A stretch of DNA of 42,016 bases from Clostridium ljungdahlii (GCF_001636845.1 NZ_LITT01000018.1:1-42016), one strand, 5' to 3'. Positions 28,774 to 37,748 are shown, numbered from the stretch's first letter. Translations and numbers: made by a program. The notes: generated by a model from the letters alone, not told the origin.

Positions 28774-30030
28774 CTATTTTCGTATCTGTCCTTCTCCATA
28801 GATTACGTACTTTGATGTAGTAAGTTCATTTAATCCCATAGGCCCTCTCGCATGAAGCTTCTGGGTACTTATACCTATTTCGGCACCAAATCCAAACTGC
28901 TCACCATCAGTAAATCTAGTAGAGGCATTTACATAAACTGCCGCAGCATCAACTTCATTTAAAAATCTTTGAGATGCATTATAATCATTCGTTATTATAG
29001 CTTCAGAATGTTTTGTTCCATATTTATAAATATGATCCATTGCTTCATCTAACGAATTCACTACTTTTACGGCCAATATCAAATCTAGAAATTCTGTATC
29101 ATAATCTTCTTCTTGTGCTAGTTTTGCATAGGGAATCAATTTTTTCGTTTCACTACATCCTCTTATTTCAACTCCCAAACTTTTTAAAGTTTCTCCCAAA
29201 TGAGGCAAGAACTTTTCAGCAGCATTCCTGTGTACAAGCAATGTCTCCATAGCGTTACAAACTGCTGGTCTTTGAGTTTTTGCATTTACCACTATATTCT
29301 CTGCCATATTTAAATCTGCACTTTCATCCACATAAACATGGCAATTTCCTATACCAGTTTGAATTACAGGAACTGTAGAATTCTTTACTATGGAATTAAT
29401 AAGTCCCCTGCCCCCTCTTGGTATCAGCACATCTACATATTCGTTAAGTTTCATCAAAGTTTCCACTGCTTCTCTTTCAGTTATATCTATAAATTCAATA
29501 GCCCCTTCTGGAAGTCCTGCACTAACAGCAGCTTTATTTATTATATTGTATATAGCTGCATTAGAGTTTATTGCTTCTTTTCCTCCTCTTAAAATAACTG
29601 AATTTCCACTTTTAAGACAAAGTGCAGCAGCATCTACCGTTACGTTTGGCCTAGCTTCATATATTATTCCTATTGTTCCAAGAGGTACTCTCACTTTTCC
29701 AATACGCAGTCCATTAGGCCTTTTCCACATCTTAGACACTTCTCCAATAGGATCTGGAAGTGAAGCCACCTTAACAAGTCCACCTGCCATAGAATCTATC
29801 CTCTTTTGGTTTAATTCAAGCCTGTCGATAAAAGCTTTATTTTTACCTGACTTTTTTGCATTATCAAGATCTACCTTATTAGCTTGTAAAATAAGTCCTT
29901 TATTGTTTTGAAGTGCCTCTGCCATGGCACCTAAAGCTTTATTTTTTAAATCAGGACCCATATTAGATAATATTCTTGCAGCCCTATTTGCAGTTTTAGC
30001 TTTTTCTACAACATAACTATCTATATCCAC
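28774..30030 (-). CDS. proA: gamma-glutamyl phosphate reductase
   Basis: ProA reduces glutamyl-5-phosphate with NADPH to glutamate semialdehyde, the second step of proline synthesis. The 418-aa protein is full length, with GTIGIIYEARPNVT, SGNSVILRGGKEA and the catalytic cysteine in QRPAVCNAMET. The C-terminal LHARGPMGLNELTT is also typical. The open frame runs 15 codons further and into proB, but AAGGAGG is 9 bases before the GTG at 30030, giving a gene that begins 16 bases after the proB stop. The two are one operon. Confidence 0.95.
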   Translation of the reverse strand: MDIDSYVVEKAKTANRAARILSNMGPDLKNKALGAMAEALQNNKGLILQANKVDLDNAKKSGKNKAFIDRLELNQKRIDSMAGGLVKVASLPDPIGEVSKMWKRPNGLRIGKVRVPLGTIGIIYEARPNVTVDAAALCLKSGNSVILRGGKEAINSNAAIYNIINKAAVSAGLPEGAIEFIDITEREAVETLMKLNEYVDVLIPRGGRGLINSIVKNSTVPVIQTGIGNCHVYVDESADLNMAENIVVNAKTQRPAVCNAMETLLVHRNAAEKFLPHLGETLKSLGVEIRGCSETKKLIPYAKLAQEEDYDTEFLDLILAVKVVNSLDEAMDHIYKYGTKHSEAIITNDYNASQRFLNEVDAAAVYVNASTRFTDGEQFGFGAEIGISTQKLHARGPMGLNELTTSKYVIYGEGQIRK

Positions 30031-30046
30031 CTCTATAAGCCTCCTT

Positions 30047-30847
30047 CTATTTTTCTGCTTCAAATAAAGTTCCAATTTCTTTATTTGAAACTATATCTTC
30101 TATAACAGCATCTTGGGACCCATTTGCTATTATCATAGATATCCCCGATGACACTGCTATTTTTGCAGCCTTAATTTTAGTATACATACCACCTGTTCCA
30201 ACATTACTGTGAGATCCCTTACTGCAATCTTCAATTTCCTTTGTTATTTTAGGAACACAGCTTATTAATTTAGCATCCTTATCCGATTGAGGATCAGAAC
30301 TATAAAGTCCATCAATATCTGAGAGCAGGATGAGGATATCTGCATGAATGGTCTTTGCAATCAAAGCCGAAAGCGTATCGTTATCACCAAATTTTATTTC
30401 CTCTACTGCAACTGCATCATTTTCATTAACTATGGGTATAACTCCACGTTTTAAAAGTGCTGTGAAGGTATTTTGGGCGTTAGTATAATTGTCCACTATA
30501 TCCAGATCATTTTTTGTAAGTAAAATCTGAGCAACTATTTTGCCATGTTCTGAAAATATCTTTTCATATGTATTCAAAAGTATTCCCTGCCCAATAGCCG
30601 CAGCAGCTTGCTTTTCACATATGTCTTTTGGCTTTGTTTTAAGTCCCAATTTCAAAAAGCCAACACCAATAGCTCCGGAAGTTACTAAAACTACACTTTT
30701 ACCTTGATTTTGCAAATAACAAATTTGTCTTACTATTTCCTCTATTCTATACAAATCCAAAGCTCCATCTTCGGTTATAAGAGTAGAAGTACCTACCTTA
30801 ACTACAACTTTTTTAGCATTTTTTAAATATTTTTCTCTAATGTTCAT
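30047..30847 (-). CDS. proB: glutamate 5-kinase
   Basis: ProB phosphorylates glutamate, the first and proline-inhibited step of proline synthesis. The 266-aa protein is an amino-acid kinase domain alone, with [37 protein letters not shown] and [12 protein letters not shown]. It lacks the C-terminal PUA domain of the E. coli enzyme, as in many Firmicutes. GGGGAG precedes the ATG. It is followed by proA and preceded by lepB at 60 bases. No T-box or attenuator is evident in that gap. Confidence 0.95.
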   Translation of the reverse strand: MNIREKYLKNAKKVVVKVGTSTLITEDGALDLYRIEEIVRQICYLQNQGKSVVLVTSGAIGVGFLKLGLKTKPKDICEKQAAAAIGQGILLNTYEKIFSEHGKIVAQILLTKNDLDIVDNYTNAQNTFTALLKRGVIPIVNENDAVAVEEIKFGDNDTLSALIAKTIHADILILLSDIDGLYSSDPQSDKDAKLISCVPKITKEIEDCSKGSHSNVGTGGMYTKIKAAKIAVSSGISMIIANGSQDAVIEDIVSNKEIGTLFEAEK

Positions 30848-30907
30848 TTTTTACTCCCCACAATAATTTAACTTTTACATACTCAACCTTTGCACATATT
30901 ATGAATT

Positions 30908-31438
30908 TTAAAACGCTTTAATATTATTAAAAGGGTATACTCTCAAAATAACGTGTCCTCTTATATCTTTCAAGCTTATTGGTCCAAGTATTCTGCTGTC
31001 AGTACTGTTTCCCCTATTGTCTCCAAGTACAAAAACATATCCTTTAGGGATTACATATTGTGTAATAAGAGAATTAGGTTCAGTAATAGTTCCTTTAGGA
31101 AGATAATCTTCTGAAAGAAGCTGTCCATTTAAATATACATTTCCATCTTTTATTTCAACTTTATCTCCAGCTATTCCTATAACTCTTTTTATATAATCAT
31201 CATTATTTTCGTCTTTAGAATAAAAAGTAACAATTTCTCCTCTACTTATATGACCGGTTTCAGTACTTACTTTTTCCAAGAATACAGAATCCTTATCATG
31301 AAATGTAGGCTGCATAGAAGGTCCTATCACAGTTGTTCTTGCAAAAACATAGGTCCTAAATGTCAATGCAAACACAACTGCCAATGTAATATAAAATATA
31401 TATCCGCCTATATTCTTTAAAACTCCCTTATGTTCCAT
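30908..31438 (-). CDS. lepB: signal peptidase I
   Basis: This membrane protease removes signal peptides from exported proteins. The 176-aa protein has one N-terminal membrane helix (about 11-30) and box B GPSMQPTF with the serine nucleophile near residue 40. Box D DYIKRVIGIAGD has the general-base lysine near residue 82, and box E GDNRGNSTDSR is present. GGAGAG precedes the ATG. The role of proBA downstream is unrelated, so co-transcription would be fortuitous. Confidence 0.95.
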   Translation of the reverse strand: MEHKGVLKNIGGYIFYITLAVVFALTFRTYVFARTTVIGPSMQPTFHDKDSVFLEKVSTETGHISRGEIVTFYSKDENNDDYIKRVIGIAGDKVEIKDGNVYLNGQLLSEDYLPKGTITEPNSLITQYVIPKGYVFVLGDNRGNSTDSRILGPISLKDIRGHVILRVYPFNNIKAF

Positions 31439-31594
31439 TTATCATACTCTCCTTCAATATCACAAAAATTATAATTAACATTTATTATAGCATAATATAA
31501 ATTAACATACAGTTAACTTTATATAATATCCATTTAATTTCGAAAATATATACTAAGACTGTCAAATGGAAAATTAAGTTAGGGGGAAAATATT

Positions 31595-33259
31595 ATGAAA
31601 AAAAAATACTTATCAATGGTAATAGCTGCACTTATTGCTGCCACATCAACAATAGCTCCAATATACTCAGTTCATGCGGCTTACGATAGTACAACTATTA
31701 ATACTAATTTAAATTCTACTGTAAAACCTGATCACGTTACTTTAACCTGGACTAAGGACCCTAAAACTACACAGACAATCACCTGGAGAACTAGTACAAA
31801 TGTAACTAAAGGATTAGTTCAATATAAAAATTTGGCTACCGGAGAAACAAAAACCTTCAATGCTGCTAAACAAGATTTTTCCACATCAAGCACTGATATA
31901 AACACTGGATATATGAATTTATTTTCAGCTACCTTAGAAAATCTTACTCCAGGAACTAAGTATAGTTATATGGTAGGAGATGGCCAAAACTGGAGCACTG
32001 AAAATACATTTAAGACAGAATCAAACAAAGAAGATGACGTTAAATTTATTGTTTTTGGGGATTCTCAAAGTGGAAATGCAAATGTTCCAAATTATGCTCC
32101 TTGGAATAAGACAGTTCAAAACGCCTATTCTAAAAATAAAGATGCAGATTTCATGATAAATATGGGAGATTTAGTTGAAAAGGGCCAAGATTATAGACAT
32201 TGGAATAACTGGTTTGATGCTGCTAAAGGAGTTATTGACAATTTACCTGAAATGCCAGTTCAAGGCAATCACGAAACCTACAATGCAGTTGGCTGGGATT
32301 CAACTAAACCTAAATATTTTACAAATCAATTTAAAGTTCCGATGAACGGTCCCGATGGTTTCAAAGGGCAAGTATATTCTTACGATTATGGAAATGTTCA
32401 TTTCGTTATGTTAGACAGCCAAGAGGAAGAGGAATCTCCAAATAATGATGAATTTTTAAAAAAACAAGCGGTATGGCTTGATTCAGACTTGACTTCAAAT
32501 AAAAAGCCTTGGACAATAGTATCCTTCCATAAGACCCCATACTACAATAAAGCTTCAAGAGCAAATGTAACTTTAAAAAATATAATATCACCTGTATTAG
32601 AAAAACACCACGTAGATGTGGTTCTAAATGGACATGATCATGCAATGTCGAGAACTTTTCCTATTAATAATGGAAAATACTATACCGATTATTCTAAAGG
32701 AACTGTATATTATGTAACTGGCAGAAGTGGAGCTAAGTATTATGGAGATTTATCATCTAAAATTTGGGATGCATTCTTCTTTGATCCACAAGACATGCCT
32801 TGCTATGAAGTAGCAGATGTCAAAGGAAATGTACTTACGATAAATGCTTATAAACAAGATGGTACCTTAGTAGATTCCTTTGTACTAGACAAAGATCATC
32901 CTCAAAACAGCACAAAAGTAGTTCTTCCAACTGCATACAATGTAGATATGAATAATAAAGAACTAGCAGCCATAGGTGCTGATCCAAGATTAATTATATA
33001 TGGAACACCAATTGCATTTGGAAGTAATCAAGCTGAAATCATAAAGGGTAAAGCTTATGTTAATCCAAGTTATATAGCTATGTACTTAGGTGGAAGCTAT
33101 GATTCAGCTTCAATGAAATTGACTATAGATAAGCAAACTTATAGTTTTAATGCTAAAAACCTTTCTCCTAGTAAAAATGTGAGCTTAGATGCTTTAACTA
33201 AGGCGGGTTTTAATTGCAGCTATAATACCCAATTTAACATGATTATGATAGATAAGTAG
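31595..33259 (+). CDS. secreted purple-acid-phosphatase-like metallophosphoesterase
   Basis: The 554-aa exported protein has a signal peptide (about 1-28, cut near SVHAA). An N-terminal fibronectin-III-like domain (about 45-150, DHVTLTWTKDP...TPGTKYSYMVGDG) precedes the metallophosphoesterase (about 155-420). Its metal motifs are FGDSQSG, MGDLVEKG, QGNHET, VSFHKTP and NGHDHAMSR. The C-terminal ~90 residues resemble a copper-amine-oxidase-N-like stalk domain. The purple acid phosphatase GDxxY tyrosine is replaced (GDLVE), so the metal pair may differ. GGGGG precedes the ATG. Phosphate scavenging from organic phosphates is the likely role; the true substrate is unknown. Confidence 0.9.
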   Translation: MKKKYLSMVIAALIAATSTIAPIYSVHAAYDSTTINTNLNSTVKPDHVTLTWTKDPKTTQTITWRTSTNVTKGLVQYKNLATGETKTFNAAKQDFSTSSTDINTGYMNLFSATLENLTPGTKYSYMVGDGQNWSTENTFKTESNKEDDVKFIVFGDSQSGNANVPNYAPWNKTVQNAYSKNKDADFMINMGDLVEKGQDYRHWNNWFDAAKGVIDNLPEMPVQGNHETYNAVGWDSTKPKYFTNQFKVPMNGPDGFKGQVYSYDYGNVHFVMLDSQEEEESPNNDEFLKKQAVWLDSDLTSNKKPWTIVSFHKTPYYNKASRANVTLKNIISPVLEKHHVDVVLNGHDHAMSRTFPINNGKYYTDYSKGTVYYVTGRSGAKYYGDLSSKIWDAFFFDPQDMPCYEVADVKGNVLTINAYKQDGTLVDSFVLDKDHPQNSTKVVLPTAYNVDMNNKELAAIGADPRLIIYGTPIAFGSNQAEIIKGKAYVNPSYIAMYLGGSYDSASMKLTIDKQTYSFNAKNLSPSKNVSLDALTKAGFNCSYNTQFNMIMIDK

Positions 33260-33328
33260 AATTTCTAACTAAAAAATAAACTTATGCGTAAGAATATTCG
33301 GAGCATAAGTTTATTTTTCGTTTAGAAT
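33260..33328. repeat. palindromic repeat, minimal copy (69 bp)
   Basis: The outer ends of the repeat family are joined directly: ATTTCTAAC, AAAAAATAAACTTATGC, a short loop with AGAATATTCGGA, then GCATAAGTTTATTTTTCG and TTTAGAAT. It begins at the base after the phosphatase stop codon and ends 16 bases before the stop of the convergent adaptor gene. It is a strong hairpin with T-rich flanks on both strands, so it probably terminates both. Confidence 0.85.
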
Positions 33329-33344
33329 TCCATAGAAACTTTTT

Positions 33345-34016
33345 CTATTTTATGCGAATCTTGACATTTGCATTAGTTCCTAAAACCAATCCCTTAGCCT
33401 TATTGAACTGAATTTTAACTGGTACTTTTTGGTTTACTTTTTCAAACTTACCATCTTTATCTTTAGAAGATTGATTTAAACCATTTTGTGATACTAATCC
33501 AATGGATTTTACTTTTCCATTAAACTTTTTACCATTAAATTCATCCAACTTAACGGTAACAGCTTGACCAACTTTTATATTTTGAATTTCTTTTTCATCT
33601 ATATTTGCAGTTACATAAACATTATCTTCATCTGCTAAAGTAGCTATAGTTTGACCAGCTAATTTAAATTCTCCCTGAGTACTCTGCTTTTTCACAACTA
33701 TACCACTTATAGGAGCTCTCACTAAAGATGAATCTATACTTGAATCCGGGGTATTCGTAACTTCCTGTCTGGCCAATATCTCATCTTTATTAACTTCATC
33801 GCCCTCATTTAAATCAAACTCTAGTAATTTACCTTGAATTTGAGTATTTACATTAACTAAATCTGCACCCACTACTGCATCATTTGTTGAAATATAATAA
33901 GTGTTTTCATACCAAAAATAAGATATTATACCGCACAATATTACTGCAATTCCTACTAATATTCCAATAGCTGCTATTTTATATTTCTTAATCATACTAA
34001 CTATTTTATTAACCAT
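33345..34016 (-). CDS. HlyD/EmrA-type membrane fusion protein without coiled-coil hairpin
   Basis: This is a periplasmic-adaptor-type protein that in Gram-positives links to an MFS or ABC exporter outside the membrane. The 223-aa protein has an N-terminal membrane helix (about 13-35), a lipoyl-like domain (NTQIQGKLLEFDLNEGDEVNKDEILA) and its second half (VRAPISGIVVKKQSTQGEF). A beta-barrel region then ends in PVKIQFNKAKGLVLGTNANVKIRIK. The usual helical hairpin is cut down to about 12 residues. GGGGGG precedes the ATG. It is 19 bases after a second adaptor gene. No exporter pump follows. Confidence 0.9.
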   Translation of the reverse strand: MVNKIVSMIKKYKIAAIGILVGIAVILCGIISYFWYENTYYISTNDAVVGADLVNVNTQIQGKLLEFDLNEGDEVNKDEILARQEVTNTPDSSIDSSLVRAPISGIVVKKQSTQGEFKLAGQTIATLADEDNVYVTANIDEKEIQNIKVGQAVTVKLDEFNGKKFNGKVKSIGLVSQNGLNQSSKDKDGKFEKVNQKVPVKIQFNKAKGLVLGTNANVKIRIK

Positions 34017-34035
34017 GCTGTATCCCCCCTTTTCA

Positions 34036-34830
34036 CTACTCTAATCCGATTTCCGCAAACATACCTGGTTTCAAAGATGGATTTTTACCATTTATACTAA
34101 CCTGTACTAAAATATCTGAACTTTGCGGCTCTACCTTAGAATTTATGACAGTTACTTTTCCTTGGAAATCCTGATTTGGAAGGTCAGGTACCCTAATAAT
34201 TACATTTTGGCCAACGTTAATCTTATTTAAAATGTAAGATGGTGCATATGCATTTACATATAACTTATCAGAATTAACTATTGAGATAAGCGGTTTACCT
34301 GGATAAGCCATATCTCCAACATTTACATTTTTAGCACTAACTGTTCCTGCAATAGGTGATGTAACAGTAGCATTGTTAAGCGAGTTTTGAGCAGCTTTTA
34401 ATGCAGCCTGTGCCTGATTTACCTGACTTTGATAAGTACTTATATTGGACGATGCAGAACTACCTGTTAGGCTTGTACTATTATACGTACTACTTTGTGC
34501 ACTAGTTAAATTTGAATTTGCAGCATTTAATGCATTTTGTGCTTGATCAACTTGATTCTGAAGATCTTGGGTATCCAATTTTATAATAACTTGTCCATCT
34601 GTTACTTTTGTCCCTATATCTACAGATACTTCTGAAACCCTTGCCGAAATGTTTGAAGTTATCTGAGTATCTTCATTTGTTGTAATCTTTCCTCCCATTA
34701 TGAACGAACCCTTGTCATTCTGTTCATTAGAATTTGTAATTGTCTTTGTAGGAGCTGAATTTTTATTATAACTACAGCCACCTAAAAACACCCCCATAAC
34801 TACTAAACAAACTAAAATAATTTTTTTCAT
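34036..34830 (-). CDS. HlyD-family lipoprotein adaptor
   Basis: The 264-aa protein has a lipoprotein signal (VVMGVFLGGC, lipidated cysteine near residue 19). The lipoyl halves ARVSEVSVDIGTKVTDGQVI and VTSPIAGTVSAKNVNVGDMA enclose a short alpha-helical hairpin (about 85-145, rich in A, Q, N and S). A beta-barrel domain follows. Two ATGs are in frame; AGGAGG at proper distance favours the one at 34830. It is the first of two adaptor genes in an apparently pump-less operon. Partners could be encoded elsewhere. Confidence 0.9.
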   Translation of the reverse strand: MKKIILVCLVVMGVFLGGCSYNKNSAPTKTITNSNEQNDKGSFIMGGKITTNEDTQITSNISARVSEVSVDIGTKVTDGQVIIKLDTQDLQNQVDQAQNALNAANSNLTSAQSSTYNSTSLTGSSASSNISTYQSQVNQAQAALKAAQNSLNNATVTSPIAGTVSAKNVNVGDMAYPGKPLISIVNSDKLYVNAYAPSYILNKINVGQNVIIRVPDLPNQDFQGKVTVINSKVEPQSSDILVQVSINGKNPSLKPGMFAEIGLE

Positions 34831-34992
34831 TTCCATCCTCCTCTTATGTAGGCACTGTAAAATAACTTTTTAACATTTTTATTATAAGCTTAATGTTGTT
34901 TAAAATAAAGAACTTTAGTCTAAAACTTCAAAATAAATTAAGTAAGCATTTCATCCAATATCCAACAAATCTTCAACTTCATTTATACGAAG

Positions 34993-35239
34993 GTTTCTAA
35001 TCAAAAAATAAACTTATACTCCGAATGTTTTCTACAACATTCAGCTCGTTAAATATTTTGATAAATCTAAGTAAAAAATTCTAAAAAAACTAAGAACTTT
35101 TAAAAACTCGTACCTCAAACAATTCAAAAATTCTAAGTTTTTACGAATTTTTTTCTAAGACTTATATACAAAATATTTAAAAGAGCTTCATTATTGTAAA
35201 AACATATCTGCGTATAAGTTGATTTTTAAGTTAGAATAC
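34993..35239 (+). repeat. long palindromic repeat, full-length copy 3
   Basis: This is a 247-bp palindrome with ends GTTTCTAAT and TTAGAATAC. The outer arms pair ATAAACTTATACTCCGAA with CGTATAAGTTGAT. The inner arms pair AAATCTAAGTA with CTAAGACTTATA. The core AACTCGTACCTCAAAC is at 35105-35120. It occupies the divergent gap between the adaptor and macro-domain genes. The rest of that 554-base gap holds an imperfect dyad near 34872-34895 and no gene. Confidence 0.87.
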
Positions 35240-35384
35240 CTATATTCATAAAGTTAAGAAGTGATAATTAAAAAAGTAACTCATCCTTATTGTTGCTAAT
35301 TGTAGAGTAAGATATATAATTATATCAACAGAACTATACAATTTCATAATACCATTTAAAAAATTTCTGAAAGGGGATTAGTAT

Positions 35385-35927
35385 ATGATTAAAATAGGTA
35401 ATAAAACAATTGAAATCAAAAAAGGAGATATAACAAAAGAACACAGTGATGCCATTGTAAATCCTGCAAACAGCAGACTACAACATGGAGGCGGCGCAGC
35501 TCTGGCCATAGTCTCTGCTGGTGGATTTGAAATACAAAATGATAGCAATAAACTTATATCAATAATTGGAAGTGTTCCTGTTGGAAAGGCAATTATAACA
35601 TATGGACATAAGTTACCTGCCAAATTTGTTATACACACTGTAGGCCCTGTAATGGGTGAAGGCAATGAAAATGAGAAGCTTAAAAAAGCTGTAACAAGTG
35701 TGCTCAATCTGGCAGAGTGCTATAATTTACATTCTATATCCATTCCAGCCATAAGTTCTGGTATATTCGGCTTTCCAAAAGATAAATGTGCAGAAATACT
35801 TCTTGGAACTACTATAGAGTTTTTCAAAAAGAAAGATACAAGTTTAAATAAAGTTGTAATGTGCAACTTTGACGAAAAAACCTATAACATTTTCCTGGAA
35901 AAATCAAAAAAATATCTACTTAAATAA
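35385..35927 (+). CDS. macro-domain protein (ADP-ribose binding)
   Basis: The 180-aa protein is a single macro domain. The signature VNPANSRLQHGGGAALAI (about 24-41) supplies the ribose-binding loop and the asparagine of the active site, and ISIPAISSGIFGFPKDKC the phosphate-binding loop. Members remove ADP-ribose from proteins, hydrolyse O-acetyl-ADP-ribose or act on ADP-ribose phosphate. The NPAN form resembles the archaeal Af1521 subclass. AAAGGGG precedes the ATG. It is not beside an ADP-ribosyltransferase or sirtuin gene, so its partner is unknown. Confidence 0.93.
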   Translation: MIKIGNKTIEIKKGDITKEHSDAIVNPANSRLQHGGGAALAIVSAGGFEIQNDSNKLISIIGSVPVGKAIITYGHKLPAKFVIHTVGPVMGEGNENEKLKKAVTSVLNLAECYNLHSISIPAISSGIFGFPKDKCAEILLGTTIEFFKKKDTSLNKVVMCNFDEKTYNIFLEKSKKYLLK

Positions 35928-36485
35928 AATTAGGCTTCCTTTTTGCCTTGATTTTATTTTATGAACCAAATAATAAGTTACGTAAAAAATAAAAATTCCA
36001 ATCAAACTTCCCAAAAAATCTATGAGTACATCACTTACAAGAGAACTTCTACCAGGCACAAACATTTGATGAAATTCATCTGTAACAGCATAAAAAAGAC
36101 ATACAAACATTATGTATATTAAAGCTTTTGCCCCTTTTACATTAAATTCAAATAACACTCCACTAACTAAAATAGCAAGTATAAAGTACTCAAATGCATG
36201 GGCATTTTTCCTTATAATTAAATTCAGCTTCTCTTCTCTATTTTCTGTAGGATGCACATATGCGCTTTTAACTTGCTCTTTTTGAGTCTTAATTTGAACA
36301 TTGCTATTTAAATCCTTACTTAGAATTTTGTTTTCCTTGATTTGCCTGTACTCTTTTCTTAAATTGTCCAATATGTTATAACTTCTTTGGTTAGAGATAT
36401 CACCATTATTTGATGAGTTATAAAATATAAATCCCATCCAAAGAATACATAAAATAATCAAAATTATCTTTTTAATACTTGTCAC
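35916..36485 (-). CDS. VanZ-like membrane protein
   Basis: The 189-aa protein has an N-terminal membrane helix (about 5-24), a charged external loop, then three helices with the VanZ motif DEFHQMFVPGRSSLVSDVLIDFLGSLIG. The family is linked to teicoplanin tolerance in vanA clusters, but most members have no known role. The start is unclear: the frame opens with GTG at 36485, where AAGAAGG overlaps the codon. An ATT at 36476 has better spacing. Its last 12 bases overlap the end of the convergent macro-domain gene. Confidence 0.88.
   Translation of the reverse strand: MTSIKKIILIILCILWMGFIFYNSSNNGDISNQRSYNILDNLRKEYRQIKENKILSKDLNSNVQIKTQKEQVKSAYVHPTENREEKLNLIIRKNAHAFEYFILAILVSGVLFEFNVKGAKALIYIMFVCLFYAVTDEFHQMFVPGRSSLVSDVLIDFLGSLIGIFIFYVTYYLVHKIKSRQKGSLILFK
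35922..35960 (+). terminator. macro-domain gene terminator inside the VanZ coding end
   Basis: AAATAAAATTAGGC (35922-35935) pairs with GCCTTGATTTTATTT (35945-35959), and T-rich bases follow on the plus strand. It covers the macro stop codon and lies inside the last codons of the leftward VanZ-like gene. Confidence 0.7.
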
Positions 36486-36620
36486 CTTCTTTGTCTTAAT
36501 TCAATTATTATACCTCAAATTTAGGTAGCAATCACCTTCTATTTTATATTTAAATGAGGTATAATTTCCTATAGTAACACTATTATGTATTAAAGTAAAT
36601 TTGCTGAATGGAGGAATAAT

Positions 36621-37718
36621 ATGTCATACACCAAGGTTAAGTATGAAGATATAAAAAAGCTGTGTAATTTGGTTTTTGAGAAATTTGGATTCAACCAGAA
36701 AGATAGTGAAACCATAACTAGCGTTTTACTTTTGTCAGACTTATATGGAATTGAATCCCATGGTATTCAAAGACTAGTAAAATACTACAGTGAAATAAAA
36801 AGCGGCCTTATAAATATCAATTCTGAAATGAAAATAGTAAAGGAAACACCTGTATCTGCGACAATAGATGGCATGGGAGGTATGGGACAGCTCATTGGTA
36901 AAAAAGCCATGAATCTGGCAATTAAAAAAGCTAAAACTTCAGGAATGGGGATGGTAGTAGTTAGAAATTCAAATCACTATGGTATTGCAGGCTACTATGC
37001 CAAAATGGCTGAGGAGGAAGGACTTCTTGGAATTTCAATGACCAACTCTCCAGCTGTAATGGTACCAACCTTTGGAAAAGATGCTATGCTTGGTACAAAT
37101 CCCATTGCCATATCTTTTCCAGCTAAACCCTACCCATTTTTAATGGATATGGCTACTAGCGTAGTTACTAGGGGAAAAATTGAAGTTTATAATAAAAGGC
37201 ATGAACCTCTTCCCCTTGGCCTTGCTTTAAATAGTGACGGTGAAGATACTACAAATCCTTTAGATGTATTAAATAATGTAAGGGAAAATTTCGGAGGCGG
37301 ACTTCTTCCTCTTGGAGGATCAAAAGAATCAACTGGAGGACATAAAGGTTATGGATTTGCACTTGCAGTTGAAATGTTTACAGCAATTTTGTCTGGAGGA
37401 TTTACCGCAAATAAAGTTAGCTTAGATAGGGAAAATGGATCTGGAACATGTCATTATTTCTTTGCAGTGGATTATGGTATATTTGGGGATAAACAATCCA
37501 TTGAAGAAAGCTTTTCCAGTTACCTGAATGAACTTAGAAATTCAAAAAAAGCAAAAGGTGCTGCAAGAATATATACTCACGGTGAGAAAGAAATAGAATC
37601 CTATAAGGATAAAATGGAAAATGGAATTCCAGTAAACGACACTACTCTTAAAGAAATATACGACATATGTGACTACTTTAGCATAAAAGCTAGTGACTAT
37701 GTAACTAAAATAGTATAA
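36621..37718 (+). CDS. Ldh_2-family NAD(P)-dependent 2-hydroxyacid dehydrogenase
   Basis: This family (malate/L-lactate/L-sulfolactate dehydrogenase type, not the Rossmann LDH) oxidises L-2-hydroxyacids. The 365-aa protein has the N-terminal GIESHGIQRL, catalytic-region VVRNSNHYGIAGYYA, LGTNPIAISFP and the C-terminal GGHKGYGFALAVEMFTAILSGG. Length is normal for the family. GGAGG precedes the ATG. An FAD-dependent GlcD-type gene follows 30 bases later, so they form an operon that interconverts 2-hydroxy- and 2-oxo-acids, perhaps both lactate isomers. The exact substrate is not decided by sequence. Confidence 0.93.
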   Translation: MSYTKVKYEDIKKLCNLVFEKFGFNQKDSETITSVLLLSDLYGIESHGIQRLVKYYSEIKSGLININSEMKIVKETPVSATIDGMGGMGQLIGKKAMNLAIKKAKTSGMGMVVVRNSNHYGIAGYYAKMAEEEGLLGISMTNSPAVMVPTFGKDAMLGTNPIAISFPAKPYPFLMDMATSVVTRGKIEVYNKRHEPLPLGLALNSDGEDTTNPLDVLNNVRENFGGGLLPLGGSKESTGGHKGYGFALAVEMFTAILSGGFTANKVSLDRENGSGTCHYFFAVDYGIFGDKQSIEESFSSYLNELRNSKKAKGAARIYTHGEKEIESYKDKMENGIPVNDTTLKEIYDICDYFSIKASDYVTKIV

Positions 37719-37748
37719 TTGTACATTATTAAAAAGGGGGCAATATTT

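Noticed and set aside
29390-29911. 173-codon rightward frame opposite proA
   Set aside because: It lies entirely antisense to a fully recognisable ProA and is rich in serine, isoleucine and phenylalanine as expected of a shadow.
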